A stretch of 37,666 bases of DNA from Prevotellaceae bacterium. Lineage in GTDB: Bacteria; Bacteroidota; Bacteroidia; Bacteroidales; UBA932. The stretch covers positions 1-37,666 of the forward strand of contig JAITLJ010000033.1 of the NCBI GenBank assembly GCA_031277925.1, read 5' to 3'. Positions 26,601-34,883 of this stretch are shown piece by piece. The position numbers and the translations under genes were made by a program. Position 1 is the stretch's first letter; each line of letters opens with the position of its first letter. The notes beneath the pieces were generated by a model. The model was given only the letters and a program-made list of their open reading frames with translations, did no database searches and was not told where the DNA came from.

Positions 26601-26858
26601 CTACGTTTGTGGAATTACGGAAACATACGATTTGTTGTTGCGTTTGCGCCGAAAAGTAACAATTCCATCGCTCAAAGCGTAAAGAGTGTGATCTCTGCCT
26701 ATACCTACATTTTCGCCCGGATTGTGAACCGTTCCGCGTTGGCGAACTAAAATATTTCCTGCGATTGCAAATTGTCCGCCGAATAATTTTACCCCTAATC
26801 GTTTACTGTGCGATTCGCGTCCGTTTTTTGAACTGCCTACACCTTTTTTATGTGCCAT
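26601..26858 (-). CDS. rpmA: 50S ribosomal protein L27
   Basis: L27 reaches into the peptidyl transferase centre with its N-terminus. The 85-residue protein begins [20 protein letters not shown] and contains [20 protein letters not shown] followed by [10 protein letters not shown]. The N-terminus begins directly with the mature AHKKG sequence, so there is no cleavable extension as in Firmicutes. It follows rplU by 44 nt. Confidence 0.97.
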   Translation of the reverse strand: MAHKKGVGSSKNGRESHSKRLGVKLFGGQFAIAGNILVRQRGTVHNPGENVGIGRDHTLYALSDGIVTFRRKRNNKSYVSVIPQT

Positions 26859-26902
26859 TTTTATAAATTTTTGTTGTTTCTAAATTAAAATATCATCAAA
26901 TA

Positions 26903-27280
26903 TTAAACAGTTTCACCATTACTTTCGGCTTCGACTGTCGATGTTTCTTCCTCTGTTTTACTTTCTGCCTTACCGTTTATATCTTCAATTTGAATTTGTG
27001 TAAACAGTTGACGATGACCATTTTTAACAGCATATCCTTTTCTTCTTTTTTTCTTAAAAACAATAACTTTATCGCCTTTAAGATGTTTGAGAATTTTGGC
27101 TCTGATTGTGGCAGCTTCTATCACAGGCGTGCCGATTTCTACCTGTCCGTCATTATCAATCAGCAGAATTTTATCAAAACTTACGGAGTCGCCTTCGGCG
27201 CCTTCGAGACGGTGAACAAACAGTTTTTGATCTTTTTCAACTTTAAATTGTTGACCTGCTATTTCTACTATTACGTACAT
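26903..27280 (-). CDS. rplU: 50S ribosomal protein L21 with acidic C-terminal tail
   Basis: L21 binds 23S rRNA domain I. The 125-residue protein begins MYVIVEIAGQQFKVEKDQKL and has the conserved VIVFKKKRRKGYAVKNGHRQ (73-92). Residues ~103-125 are an extra acidic, Glu/Thr-rich tail. The rplU-rpmA pair is a conserved operon and here has its own promoter. Confidence 0.97.
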   Translation of the reverse strand: MYVIVEIAGQQFKVEKDQKLFVHRLEGAEGDSVSFDKILLIDNDGQVEIGTPVIEAATIRAKILKHLKGDKVIVFKKKRRKGYAVKNGHRQLFTQIQIEDINGKAESKTEEETSTVEAESNGETV

Positions 27281-27345
27281 TTATTTTTTGTTTTATAATA
27301 TTGAATATCTTTACTTTAATTTTTATATTAAGATTTTTCGGACTG

Positions 27346-27375
27346 CAAAGATAGTAAAATTATTTTATTGACAAA
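27346..27375 (-). promoter_or_regulatory. promoter of rplU-rpmA
   Basis: On the minus strand the sequence is TTTG, 18 nt, TATCTTTG, matching both Bacteroidota boxes near ideal spacing. The -7 box lies 66 nt upstream of the rplU start. This is one of the two best promoter matches in the window. Confidence 0.75.
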
Positions 27376-27488
27376 CGTTTTATAACGATATTTTAATTAA
27401 AAAATAAATCTTTAATTTTGTTTTTGCTGTTATTAAATCCGATTGTCGGCTTGGTTTTTCATAAAATTAATGCCGATGGATAATTATT

Positions 27489-27506
27489 CGGTCGTTCCTT
27501 AAAAAT
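27489..27506 (+). repeat. TAGTYGYTCCTTA-type repeat, copy 3
   Basis: CGGTCGTTCCTTAAAAAT fits the five-copy consensus, sharing GTCGTTCCTTA with the inverted copy at 26478-26495. Confidence 0.4.
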
Positions 27507-27593
27507 TATTTTTTTAGATAAAAATTTGATAATTGTGCATTTATACGGCGTTTGAAACCTTTTTAAACGCTAAAAAGCGTCTGTTGTTGTATG

Positions 27594-27623
27594 TTTTTCG
27601 TCATTGCGAATTGCGAGCGAAAC
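27594..27623 (+). repeat. CGTCATTGCGA-type dispersed repeat
   Basis: The stretch contains CGTCATTGCG, then AATTGCG and AGCGAAACGG, like a CGTCATTGCGAGCGAA repeat with a 7-bp internal duplication. Its first 14 bases are identical to 26327-26340. Confidence 0.4.
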
Positions 27624-27665
27624 GGTTTATTAACTGTTTGATTATTTACTGTTTGCTGTTGCTTT

Positions 27666-28556
27666 TTATTTTGAATTTATCATTTCAATGCATTTCCACA
27701 AACTGCGTATTGATTTTGGCGATATAAAAGGCTCTGTTTTTGTTTTAATTGAATACACCATGTTTTTAAGTTCGTTGCGTTCGATAAAAGGAACTTCGTC
27801 GAGCGTAAAAAGTTCTTTTATTGGTTCTGTTGTTGGTGTTTTATAAACAAGATTATGCCATTCGCGCTTGCGCAAATCAATCAAAGCCATGTTTTTTTCG
27901 GCGACAATCGTCAATTCATGATTATCATAAAATGCACACGGATTGGCTCTAATGCTTGCGCTTATACCGTTAAGAAATTCAAAATTTATTTGTTGCAGTT
28001 CGGATCTTCTGGCAAAAAGCGGTAATTTTTTGTTATGCATTGTTATCACTTCGCTATCGGCAATTTTAATCATGGCAAGTATTTCGGGAATTATGTCAAC
28101 ATTTGCCCGCTGATGACTGTAAACCACGCTTTTATCGAAATTTATATAACGAATATTTTTATATGCTTCTATTATTTCACAAATTCCCCAATAATATATT
28201 TTCGGCATCGATACCTGCATTGTAATTTCGGCTTCGTCAACAAAATTGCACAGCGAAACTATCAAATCATTTAAAATACAAGTATAATCATCAATCAAAA
28301 TATGTTTCAGGTTGCGAATTGCTTCGATAATAATTCTGCGTTGTGTTTTTCCGCCGCAAAAAATAATTATATCAGATGCATCAAGCAAATCTTGATAATT
28401 TTCAAAACGGCGCTCATTATAATTTTCAAAAGAATTGTCATCTTTTGGAAAAAATATGCCGCTAAACGACAAATTATCAAATTTGTCAATGGCATTCAAA
28501 TATCCTTTGGCGCTGCCCGAAAAACCTACAAATCCTATGTTTAATTTCTTTTCCAC
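27666..28556 (-). CDS. Gfo/Idh/MocA-like oxidoreductase family protein
   Basis: The protein (about 296 residues from the proposed start) opens with a Rossmann-like beta-alpha-beta segment KLNIGFVGFSGSAKGYLNAI. Its glycine motif is degenerate (GFVGFSGSA). The rest has the two-domain plan of Gfo/Idh/MocA proteins, but I do not see the canonical EKP lysine motif, so catalysis is uncertain. The frame stays open to a TTG at 28607, but that TTG lies inside the -33 box of a near-consensus promoter. The GTG at 28554-28556 is the better start, giving VEKKLNIGFVG with a short leader. It is downstream of the AddB-like gene. Confidence 0.6.
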   Translation of the reverse strand: MEKKLNIGFVGFSGSAKGYLNAIDKFDNLSFSGIFFPKDDNSFENYNERRFENYQDLLDASDIIIFCGGKTQRRIIIEAIRNLKHILIDDYTCILNDLIVSLCNFVDEAEITMQVSMPKIYYWGICEIIEAYKNIRYINFDKSVVYSHQRANVDIIPEILAMIKIADSEVITMHNKKLPLFARRSELQQINFEFLNGISASIRANPCAFYDNHELTIVAEKNMALIDLRKREWHNLVYKTPTTEPIKELFTLDEVPFIERNELKNMVYSIKTKTEPFISPKSIRSLWKCIEMINSK

Positions 28557-28576
28557 AATAAATTGATTACGATATG

Positions 28577-28608
28577 CAAAGATGGTGATTTTTTTTATTT
28601 CCTGCAAA
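28577..28608 (-). promoter_or_regulatory. promoter of the Gfo/Idh/MocA-like gene
   Basis: On the minus strand the sequence is TTTG, 20 nt, CATCTTTG, with one mismatch to TAnnTTTG and ideal spacing. It overlaps the last codons of the AddB-like gene and implies a start codon at 28556 rather than at 28607. Confidence 0.6.
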
Positions 28609-31399
28609 TTTGTTTAAAATCGCAGTATGCGCAAATATCTTCATTTTTTGTTTGTGTAAAGGGTGTTTGCGCATCAAAAATACTTGAAATTGTTTTACTT
28701 AACTGATTTAAAAAATCATTTTCTATTTGTCTTATGTCCTTTAATTTTTCTTTTCCAAATTTTATTTGAATATCATCTGTTTCGGTCAATTTTCTGTTTA
28801 TGTACAAAATTGATGGCATGATGTTATATTCGGTTTTTTGTTTTGATATTATCAGTGAATATAAAAATGCCTGAAAAGCATATCTGTTACGGTTTTTCGA
28901 CGATATAAACAAATCTTCGACCGATTTTATTGTTTTGCCTGTTCCGCCTGTTTTATAATCCACAACGCGCAAAACATTTTCTTTTATATCAATTCTGTCA
29001 ACGCGTCCGCCCAAGTAAATATTGATATTTCCTGACGGCGTGTCGAAATTAAATTTATCAAAGAGCGTAGTTTCCATTTTGTACAGGATAAACGGAACGT
29101 TGTTTTTATCAAATTCAAGCAATTTTGTTATGTAATCGACAATTACATCGCGCATTATTAACTGTTGAATGCTGTAATTATGCGCACCGTCAATTTCTGT
29201 TTCAATTTGCATTGCTTTGTTTGCTATGCCTTTCAGAACTTCTTTGTTTTCAATAAATTTATCCAAATCGGATTCGGTGATATACGAATTTTCAGATTTG
29301 CCTGTTGCTTCATAAACAAGTTCAGCCGTTTTATGAAAGGCATTGCCTAAAATTATCGAATTTGTTTCGTTGTTTGGCAGTTTCAGATTTGCTATATAAT
29401 TAAAATAAAATTTCAGTGAACAGTCAATAAACATGTTTATTGCGCGCGGCGAAAGATATGATTTGCAGTCGCTGTATCTGTTTTGTAAAAGTGCAATTAT
29501 TTCCGACGTTTTTTCAATTTTTATTTCATTAACGGCAGGCAATTTTATTGACGACTGAATATCAAACAAATCCATATTGAAATCGGTTTCAACATTTAAC
29601 TGTAATATAAATCGACTTGGTTCGCCTTTGCTCAAGCCTTTAGTTGCCGTGCAGTAACTTATTGTTACATTATCAGAACGTTGCAGCAGTCTGTAAAAAC
29701 AGTATGCATAAATTGAATCGGCTTTATCGTATGTCGAAAGTCCAAAAGCGTAGCGCAGGTTGTAGGGAATAAACGATGTTTCGCTTTTTGAATCAGGCAA
29801 TAAATTTTCGTTTGCCGACAATATCAGAATATTTTTGAAATCAAGGTTTTTTGTTTCGAGAATTCCCATTATTTGCAGTCCTTTTGTTGGTTCGCCATCA
29901 AAAGGCATGTTTACGGCAAGAAGCAATCGCCGCAGTAAAATCGAAAATGTTTTTATTTCTATTACAATTTTTTTGTCGGTCAGCATATCGCCCAATCTGT
30001 TTAACGATGTGTATGTGCGAAAGATTGCTTCGCTGTAAAGTTGACTGTCTGCGGCGTTTTTTTGTGAAATATGTTTCACTATTTCTATAAGATAATTTAC
30101 AAATTTGCAGGAATCTGCAATCGGATTGAAAATGAACTTTATTTTTTCATCATTGCAAAACTCTTCAAGCGAGCATTGATAACAGTTGATTTGCAACAGT
30201 TTGTTTTTAATGTTTTCGATTTCAGGTGAAAGTGTTTGTATGTATTGATTTTGCAAAACGTTCAGCACATAATCTTTGTTCCACAAATTGTTCTTTTTGT
30301 CAAAAGCCTTTATTTGCAAATCAATCAGTACATTGATTGTGCTGAATATCGGCGTTTGCGACAAAGGAAAACCTGTTGTTATGTTTACGTTAGAAATATT
30401 TTCAGGCAGCGAATATAATATCGGCAACAATAACGACTTGTTACACAGCACAACAGCAGAATTGTCAAGTTTTTTTTCACACTTCAGCCATTCGTGTAAA
30501 TATCTTGCCTGAGCATTTTCGGTTGGCGACGATATTATTTTTATTTTTTTTTGATTTTCCAAAAACGCATTAAAATTTTCGGAAGACAGTTCCGATGGAA
30601 ATTCCAATAAATTATTGCGCATAAAAAATCCGGCTTCATGATTTTTGTTTTGTAAATAATATTCGTCATAATCCCAATAAAATAAAGCCTTTTCGTTTTG
30701 TTTGAGCAAATGAAATAATTTTTTTTCGCAGGCATTCAAAACGTTGAATCCTACAAATGCATATTTTTCATATTTAAAAGTTTCGGCAATGTTCAAATTT
30801 TCATTTTCGATTGTCGCACGAAACATCATTCCTTCATAAGCCAGATTTTTCGATTGCAGATTATCTCGAAATTGTTGATAAATATTACCTAAAACGTCCC
30901 AAATTTCTATAAATTTTTTCTTTAAATCGCTTTGTTTTTCAATCGAAAAGTTAGTAAAAAACTGTTCCAGCGCTTTTTTTTGATTTTCATCTAAAAAATC
31001 GAACGTATGTTGTATCTTTTTCAGATTTTGCAAGTTCTGAAAAAGCAATTGAGCATCAACCAGATTTTTATCTATATCATCAAAATCTCGCAAAAGCATT
31101 TCACCCCAAAAATAAAAGTCGTTGAAATTTTCGTTGGTTTTTGTATTGTTTACATAAATTTCGTACAATTCGCATACAAGTTGCAAAGTATCAGCAAGAT
31201 TAAGCGCAGTCGAAATTTCAAAAAGGCTGTTTATTGTCAGATAGTTCGGCGACCACAAAGTTTTTCCGGCAATATTATATAAATAAGCGTTAAACAAATT
31301 TTTTGCGCGCTTGCCCGGAAACACAACGGTAATTTCCGAAAGCCTGTTGCCAAACTTACAGTATAAATCGTTTGCCGCTAATTCCAAAAAATTTTTCAT
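28595..31399 (-). CDS. AddB-like helicase-nuclease subunit (PD-(D/E)XK nuclease)
   Basis: This 934-residue protein resembles the AddB subunit of AddAB double-strand-break resection enzymes. The N-terminal part is an inactivated helicase-like region: VFPGKRAKNLF (26-36) replaces Walker A, and GLQIMGILETKNLDFKNILI (507-526) is the typical AddB motif. The C-terminal nuclease domain has GNAFHKTAELVYEA with H689, GGRVDRID with D801, and VVDYKTGG with D814 and K816. Cysteines C660, C923, C926 and C932 fit the iron-sulfur cluster that staples AddB nuclease domains. No addA is seen in the window. Bacteroidota AddB proteins are divergent, and I base this on motifs. Confidence 0.8.
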   Translation of the reverse strand: MKNFLELAANDLYCKFGNRLSEITVVFPGKRAKNLFNAYLYNIAGKTLWSPNYLTINSLFEISTALNLADTLQLVCELYEIYVNNTKTNENFNDFYFWGEMLLRDFDDIDKNLVDAQLLFQNLQNLKKIQHTFDFLDENQKKALEQFFTNFSIEKQSDLKKKFIEIWDVLGNIYQQFRDNLQSKNLAYEGMMFRATIENENLNIAETFKYEKYAFVGFNVLNACEKKLFHLLKQNEKALFYWDYDEYYLQNKNHEAGFFMRNNLLEFPSELSSENFNAFLENQKKIKIISSPTENAQARYLHEWLKCEKKLDNSAVVLCNKSLLLPILYSLPENISNVNITTGFPLSQTPIFSTINVLIDLQIKAFDKKNNLWNKDYVLNVLQNQYIQTLSPEIENIKNKLLQINCYQCSLEEFCNDEKIKFIFNPIADSCKFVNYLIEIVKHISQKNAADSQLYSEAIFRTYTSLNRLGDMLTDKKIVIEIKTFSILLRRLLLAVNMPFDGEPTKGLQIMGILETKNLDFKNILILSANENLLPDSKSETSFIPYNLRYAFGLSTYDKADSIYAYCFYRLLQRSDNVTISYCTATKGLSKGEPSRFILQLNVETDFNMDLFDIQSSIKLPAVNEIKIEKTSEIIALLQNRYSDCKSYLSPRAINMFIDCSLKFYFNYIANLKLPNNETNSIILGNAFHKTAELVYEATGKSENSYITESDLDKFIENKEVLKGIANKAMQIETEIDGAHNYSIQQLIMRDVIVDYITKLLEFDKNNVPFILYKMETTLFDKFNFDTPSGNINIYLGGRVDRIDIKENVLRVVDYKTGGTGKTIKSVEDLFISSKNRNRYAFQAFLYSLIISKQKTEYNIMPSILYINRKLTETDDIQIKFGKEKLKDIRQIENDFLNQLSKTISSIFDAQTPFTQTKNEDICAYCDFKQICRK

Positions 31400-31498
31400 A
31401 ATTCTGCAATATTAGCAATAATCTGCGAAAATGCAAAATATTTGTTATTTAAAATCGCCCGTCATTTACGAATGAAACAAAATAAAGCAAGCCGAAAT

Positions 31499-31717
31499 TT
31501 ATTCAACATTTACAATATCAACAAGGTTCACGTCGAGCGCCCGACAAACTTTTAGCAGCGTGCCGATAGTGAAATTTGTTCTTCCTTTTTCTATTCGTAT
31601 CAGATTGTTGTATTCAATCTCGAGCCTGTCCGAAAGTTCCGTTATCGACATCTTTTTTTCTTGCCGCAATTCTCTTATTTTCAACCCTATTTTTATTAAA
31701 GCGGTTTCTTTATCCAT
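31499..31717 (-). CDS. Xre-family helix-turn-helix regulator
   Basis: This 72-residue protein is almost entirely one HTH_3/Cro-CI domain (residues ~10-66: IRELRQEKKMSITELSDRLE, then LIRIEKGRTNFTIGTLLKVC). It has no sensor or dimerisation domain beyond the fold. It is divergent from a 130-residue gene of unknown function, and the 213-nt interval holds a perfect 16-bp palindrome and a matching half-site. Autoregulation and repression of the divergent gene are inferred. It could be the antitoxin-like partner of that gene or an ordinary repressor. Confidence 0.85.
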   Translation of the reverse strand: MDKETALIKIGLKIRELRQEKKMSITELSDRLEIEYNNLIRIEKGRTNFTIGTLLKVCRALDVNLVDIVNVE

Positions 31718-31732
31718 AATTCTCTATCAAAA

Positions 31733-31741
31733 ATGATTGCA
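31733..31741. promoter_or_regulatory. half-site matching the Xre operator palindrome
   Basis: ATGATTGCA repeats the right arm of the 16-bp palindrome at 31773-31788 and overlaps the probable -33 box of the divergent gene. It lies 16 nt upstream of the xre start codon. Confidence 0.45.
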
Positions 31742-31765
31742 GCAAAGAAAAAATGTTTACCTTTG
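31736..31765 (+). promoter_or_regulatory. promoter of the 130-residue gene
   Basis: ATTG, 18 nt, TACCTTTG: the -7 box matches TAnnTTTG exactly, and the -33 box has one mismatch. The predicted transcription start falls at about 31772, at the edge of the palindrome, and the leader is ~155 nt. Confidence 0.6.
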
Positions 31766-31772
31766 TTTTGTG

Positions 31773-31788
31773 CAATCATATATGATTG
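31773..31788. promoter_or_regulatory. 16-bp perfect palindrome, probable Xre operator
   Basis: CAATCATATATGATTG is self-complementary over all 16 bases. It sits about +1 to +16 relative to the predicted start site of the rightward transcript and close to the divergent xre gene, a classic operator position. Confidence 0.65.
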
Positions 31789-31820
31789 AAACTAAAAAGA
31801 ACGGAGTATTAACATATTTC

Positions 31821-31838
31821 TGTACAGATTATTGTACA
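31821..31838 (+). promoter_or_regulatory. paired TGTACA sites in the leader
   Basis: TGTACA occurs at 31821-31826 and again at 31833-31838, separated by GATTAT. Each site is itself palindromic, so this is both a direct and an inverted repeat. It lies in the untranslated leader of the 130-residue gene. A second regulator site or an RNA hairpin is possible. Confidence 0.35.
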
Positions 31839-31930
31839 TAAAATTATTGTGAAATCAAAAGAATACAAATGATATTTGTTCAATCGCAAAAAAATAATCA
31901 CAACAATAAAATCAAAGGAATTAATCGATT

Positions 31931-32323
31931 ATGGAAAATTTATTTTCAAAAAAGACGTCTGTAATTCGCAAAATGATAGAAAAACGCATTTCAACAAGCC
32001 CAATGTCAACAGGAGACATTTTGCCGGCTCAGGTTAAATATTTATCCGACAGTACTGTATGGAATTGTCCCGAAAGTATGATTTTTAACATTATTGATTC
32101 ATATTTATACAAAATTAAATTGGGGAAAAATGAAAAAGATGCAATAAAAGAGATTGAAACAGACGAAGCATCAATAATTTATGACATTAATTTGCCAACA
32201 AATATCACAGATTATGTTCATTACAGATTGAACGAAGAGTATCCTGTATTTGCATATTTATATACGGACAGTTTAATACATGATTTTTATGATATGGTTT
32301 CAAAATCGAGCGGGCAAAAATAA
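31931..32323 (+). CDS. hypothetical protein, 130 residues, divergent from xre
   Basis: I do not recognise this protein. It is soluble, with no signal peptide or membrane helix. The N-terminus is basic (MENLFSKKTSVIRKMIEKRI), residues ~20-50 include TGDILPAQVKYLSDSTVWNC, and the second half is acidic and aromatic-rich (YPVFAYLYTDSLIHDFYDMV). It starts with ATG after a ~155-nt leader with its own consensus promoter, and the adjoining Xre regulator probably controls it. It is the most accessory-looking gene of the window. A toxin, a phage-derived protein or a small regulatory partner are all possible, and no motif decides between them. Confidence 0.65.
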   Translation: MENLFSKKTSVIRKMIEKRISTSPMSTGDILPAQVKYLSDSTVWNCPESMIFNIIDSYLYKIKLGKNEKDAIKEIETDEASIIYDINLPTNITDYVHYRLNEEYPVFAYLYTDSLIHDFYDMVSKSSGQK

Positions 32324-32345
32324 ATAACATTCAGAGCCAAAGCAG

Positions 32346-32372
32346 TTTGCGCCAATGTTTATAAGGCGCAAA
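32346..32372. other. hairpin downstream of the 130-residue gene
   Basis: TTTGCGCC (32346-32353) pairs with GGCGCAAA (32365-32372) around an 11-nt loop. On the + strand an A-run rather than a T-run follows, so it is not a canonical terminator for the upstream gene, though it may still protect the transcript end. Confidence 0.45.
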
Positions 32373-32414
32373 AAAAAAATATATTCAATAAAATAAAATT
32401 TTTGTGCTAAATAT

Positions 32415-32447
32415 TTTGGCAAATATATTATTAAATATCTATCTTTG
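32415..32447 (+). promoter_or_regulatory. promoter of the methylmalonyl-CoA operon
   Basis: TTTG, 21 nt, TATCTTTG matches both Bacteroidota boxes. The start site would be near 32453, leaving a ~37-nt leader before the epimerase ATG. No further promoter is obvious through the rest of the six-gene cluster. Confidence 0.75.
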
Positions 32448-32489
32448 CAGAATATTTCTTTTGTAATTTTAATTAAAAATCGGAATAAA

Positions 32490-32909
32490 ATGAATATTTC
32501 ACACATCGAACATCTTGGAATTGCTGTTAAATCGCTGGAACAGTCACTTCCTTATTATGAACAGATTTTAGGTCTTAAATGCTACGCAATCGAAGAGGTA
32601 GCCGACCAAAAAGTAAAAACAGCGTTTTTCAAAGCAGGACAAACGAAAATAGAACTGCTTGAACCGTTAAGCCCCGAAAGCACAATTGCAAAATTTATCG
32701 AAAAACGCGGCGAAGGCATTCATCATATTGCATTTGCTGTTGACAGTGTACAGAAATCACTTGACGAGGTTGCAGAAAAAGGCGTACAACTTATTGATAA
32801 ATCTCCGCGTAAAGGAGCCGAAGGTTTGGAAATTGCTTTTTTACATCCCAAATCTACACTCGGCGTCCTTACCGAACTTTGCCAGGAACCAAAAAATAAT
32901 GCAGAATAA
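32490..32909 (+). CDS. mce: methylmalonyl-CoA epimerase
   Basis: This enzyme interconverts (R)- and (S)-methylmalonyl-CoA, linking the B12 mutase to the decarboxylase encoded next to it. It is a vicinal-oxygen-chelate protein of 139 residues with metal ligands H8 (HIEHLG), a histidine in GIHHIAFAVD (77-86) and E129 (LTELCQ). The ATG at 32490 is chosen because it gives the conserved MNISHIEHLGIAV start. The frame remains open to a TTG at 32445, but that TTG is part of the promoter -7 box TATCTTTG. Confidence 0.93.
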   Translation: MNISHIEHLGIAVKSLEQSLPYYEQILGLKCYAIEEVADQKVKTAFFKAGQTKIELLEPLSPESTIAKFIEKRGEGIHHIAFAVDSVQKSLDEVAEKGVQLIDKSPRKGAEGLEIAFLHPKSTLGVLTELCQEPKNNAE

Positions 32910-32955
32910 GTATATTCACGTAAAATAAAAATAATAAAAAAAGAAAAATTAAGAT

Positions 32956-34509
32956 ATGAGTAATCAATTAGAAAAAGTTAAAGAATTGATAGAATTGCGT
33001 GAGAAATCACGGCTTGGCGGCGGACAAAAACGTATTGATTCACAACATCAAAAAGGAAAATATACAGCGCGCGAACGTATTGCAATGCTACTCGACGAAA
33101 GCAGTTTTGAAGAATTTGACATGTTTGTTCAACATCGCTGCGTAAACTTCGGCATAGAAAAAGAACATTTTCTTGGCGACGGCGTTGTTACAGGTTATGG
33201 AACAATAGGCGGACGGCTGGTTTATGTGTATGCACAGGATTTTACCGTATTTGGAGGCTCGCTTTCAGAAACCCTTGCATTAAAAATTTGCAAAGTAATG
33301 GATCAGGCAATGAAAATGGGCGCTCCCGTTATCGGACTTAACGACTCCGGCGGCGCTCGTATTCAAGAAGGTATAAATGCGCTTGCCGGCTATGCCGAAA
33401 TATTCCAGCGTAATATTTTAGCATCAGGCGTTATTCCTCAAATATCGGGAATATTCGGACCCTGTGCAGGCGGAGCCGTTTATTCGCCCGCTCTTACCGA
33501 TTTCACAATTATGACGAAAGGAACAAGTTATATGTTTCTTACAGGTCCAAAAGTTGTGAAAACAGTTACAGGCGAAGATGTTACTCAAGAACAACTTGGC
33601 GGAGCAAGCATACATACTACAAAATCAGGAGTTGCCCATTTTGCTGTTGACAGCGAAGAAGATGGAATTGAACTTATCAAAAAACTTCTAAGTTTCCTTC
33701 CTCAAAACAATATGGAAGAAACACCGGCAGTATTATGCGAAGATGCTATTGACCGACTTGAAGATTCGCTTAACGACATAATACCCGATAATCCAAACAA
33801 ACCATACGACATGTACGAAGTTATCGGAGCAATCGTTGATAATGGCGAATTTCTTGATGTACAAAAGAATTTTGCCTCAAACATAATTACCGGATTCGCA
33901 CGTTTCAACGGTATTTCGGTAGGAATTGTTGCAAACCAACCAAAGGTTTTGGCAGGCGTGCTTGATATTAATGCATCACGCAAAGGAGCGCGCTTTGTAC
34001 GTTTCTGCGATGCGTTTAATATTCCTCTTGTTACTTTGGTTGATGTACCCGGATTCTTACCAGGCACAGGACAGGAATACGGAGCGGTTATCCTTCACGG
34101 CGCAAAACTGCTTTATGCCTACGGCGAAGCAACAGTTCCAAAAGTTACGGTTACCTTACGGAAATCGTACGGCGGAGCATATTGCGTTATGAGTTCAAAA
34201 CATCTTCGCGGCGATATTAATTATGCATGGCCTACGGCAGAAATCGCAGTTATGGGACCATCGGGCGCAATCGAAGTTTTGTTCAGCAAAGAAGTTAAAG
34301 AAGCAGAAGACCCGAAAGCCCTTGCCGCACAAAAAGAAGAAGAATATCGCAAAGCATTTGCCAATCCGTACAATGCAGCGCGTTACGGATATATAGATGA
34401 TGTTATCGAACCGCGCAACACACGTTTCCGCATTATTCGAGCATTGAAACAGCTTGCAACAAAGAAATTGACAAATCCTCCAAAAAAACACGATAACTTA
34501 CCATTGTAA
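32956..34509 (+). CDS. mmdA: methylmalonyl-CoA decarboxylase carboxyltransferase (alpha) subunit
   Basis: This 517-residue carboxyltransferase moves the carboxyl of (S)-methylmalonyl-CoA to the biotin carrier, giving propionyl-CoA. It has the two crotonase-like halves of the family: [20 protein letters not shown] in the first, and in the second [16 protein letters not shown] ([20 protein letters not shown]) with [20 protein letters not shown]. The sequence alone cannot separate MmdA from propionyl-CoA carboxylase beta (PccB). The operon, which includes OadG-, biotin carrier- and OadB-type genes but no biotin carboxylase, indicates the Na+-translocating decarboxylase. Confidence 0.93.
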   Translation: MSNQLEKVKELIELREKSRLGGGQKRIDSQHQKGKYTARERIAMLLDESSFEEFDMFVQHRCVNFGIEKEHFLGDGVVTGYGTIGGRLVYVYAQDFTVFGGSLSETLALKICKVMDQAMKMGAPVIGLNDSGGARIQEGINALAGYAEIFQRNILASGVIPQISGIFGPCAGGAVYSPALTDFTIMTKGTSYMFLTGPKVVKTVTGEDVTQEQLGGASIHTTKSGVAHFAVDSEEDGIELIKKLLSFLPQNNMEETPAVLCEDAIDRLEDSLNDIIPDNPNKPYDMYEVIGAIVDNGEFLDVQKNFASNIITGFARFNGISVGIVANQPKVLAGVLDINASRKGARFVRFCDAFNIPLVTLVDVPGFLPGTGQEYGAVILHGAKLLYAYGEATVPKVTVTLRKSYGGAYCVMSSKHLRGDINYAWPTAEIAVMGPSGAIEVLFSKEVKEAEDPKALAAQKEEEYRKAFANPYNAARYGYIDDVIEPRNTRFRIIRALKQLATKKLTNPPKKHDNLPL

Positions 34510-34513
34510 TTTT

Positions 34514-34816
34514 ATGAAGATAAAAAAGTTATTGAAAATATTGTCTTTTGCAGTAATTGTTTTAATATTAGCTGTGTCATGTTATGATTCTCTTTACGAT
34601 AATACTATATATAATATTGATGAAAAGAAACTGACTGTTACAGAAGTAAAATTTTTACTTAAAAAAGACCCTTTAATATTATCTATACAGCCTGAAAAAT
34701 TGTATGCATTGGAATTGTTAATAAAACAAAGGATTAGTTTCACAATTAGACAAGGAAATTGGATGCCTCCATTTATAAGTGAACATCATTTGCCGATAAC
34801 AATTAAAGATTTATAG
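34514..34816 (+). CDS. small predicted lipoprotein inside the decarboxylase operon
   Basis: This 100-residue protein has a lipoprotein signal (basic KIKK, hydrophobic core, lipobox LAVSC with C23) and a ~77-residue mature part of no recognised family (TVTEVKFLLKKDPLILSI, ending ISEHHLPITIKDL). It starts 4 nt after the mmdA stop, so it is probably co-translated. It is more AT-rich than its neighbours and is not a usual member of the mmd cluster. A recent insertion or a lineage-specific accessory protein are both possible. Confidence 0.7.
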   Translation: MKIKKLLKILSFAVIVLILAVSCYDSLYDNTIYNIDEKKLTVTEVKFLLKKDPLILSIQPEKLYALELLIKQRISFTIRQGNWMPPFISEHHLPITIKDL

Positions 34817-34883
34817 TTTTAATTTAAACAATAATTAATGTAATATGAAAAAATATTAAAGTTATACAAATAATAAATTATTT

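Larger units (their letters stand above)
27281..27665. other. 385-bp intergenic gap with repeats
   Basis: This gap lies between rplU and the stop of the next minus-strand gene. It holds the rplU promoter, one TAGTYGYTCCTTA-type copy, one CGTCATTGCGA-type copy, and a weak ACGC/GCGT hairpin at 27567-27580. I find no gene in it. Confidence 0.55.

Noticed and set aside
32346..32372. Intrinsic terminator after the 130-residue gene
   Set aside because: The stem is good, but an A-run follows on the plus strand and no T-run follows on the minus strand, so it is listed only as a hairpin.
32956..34509. Acetyl-CoA or propionyl-CoA carboxylase beta subunit as the name for the carboxyltransferase
   Set aside because: The sequence family is shared, but the operon contains gamma, biotin carrier and beta pump subunits plus methylmalonyl-CoA epimerase and no biotin carboxylase, which favours the Na+-pumping decarboxylase.
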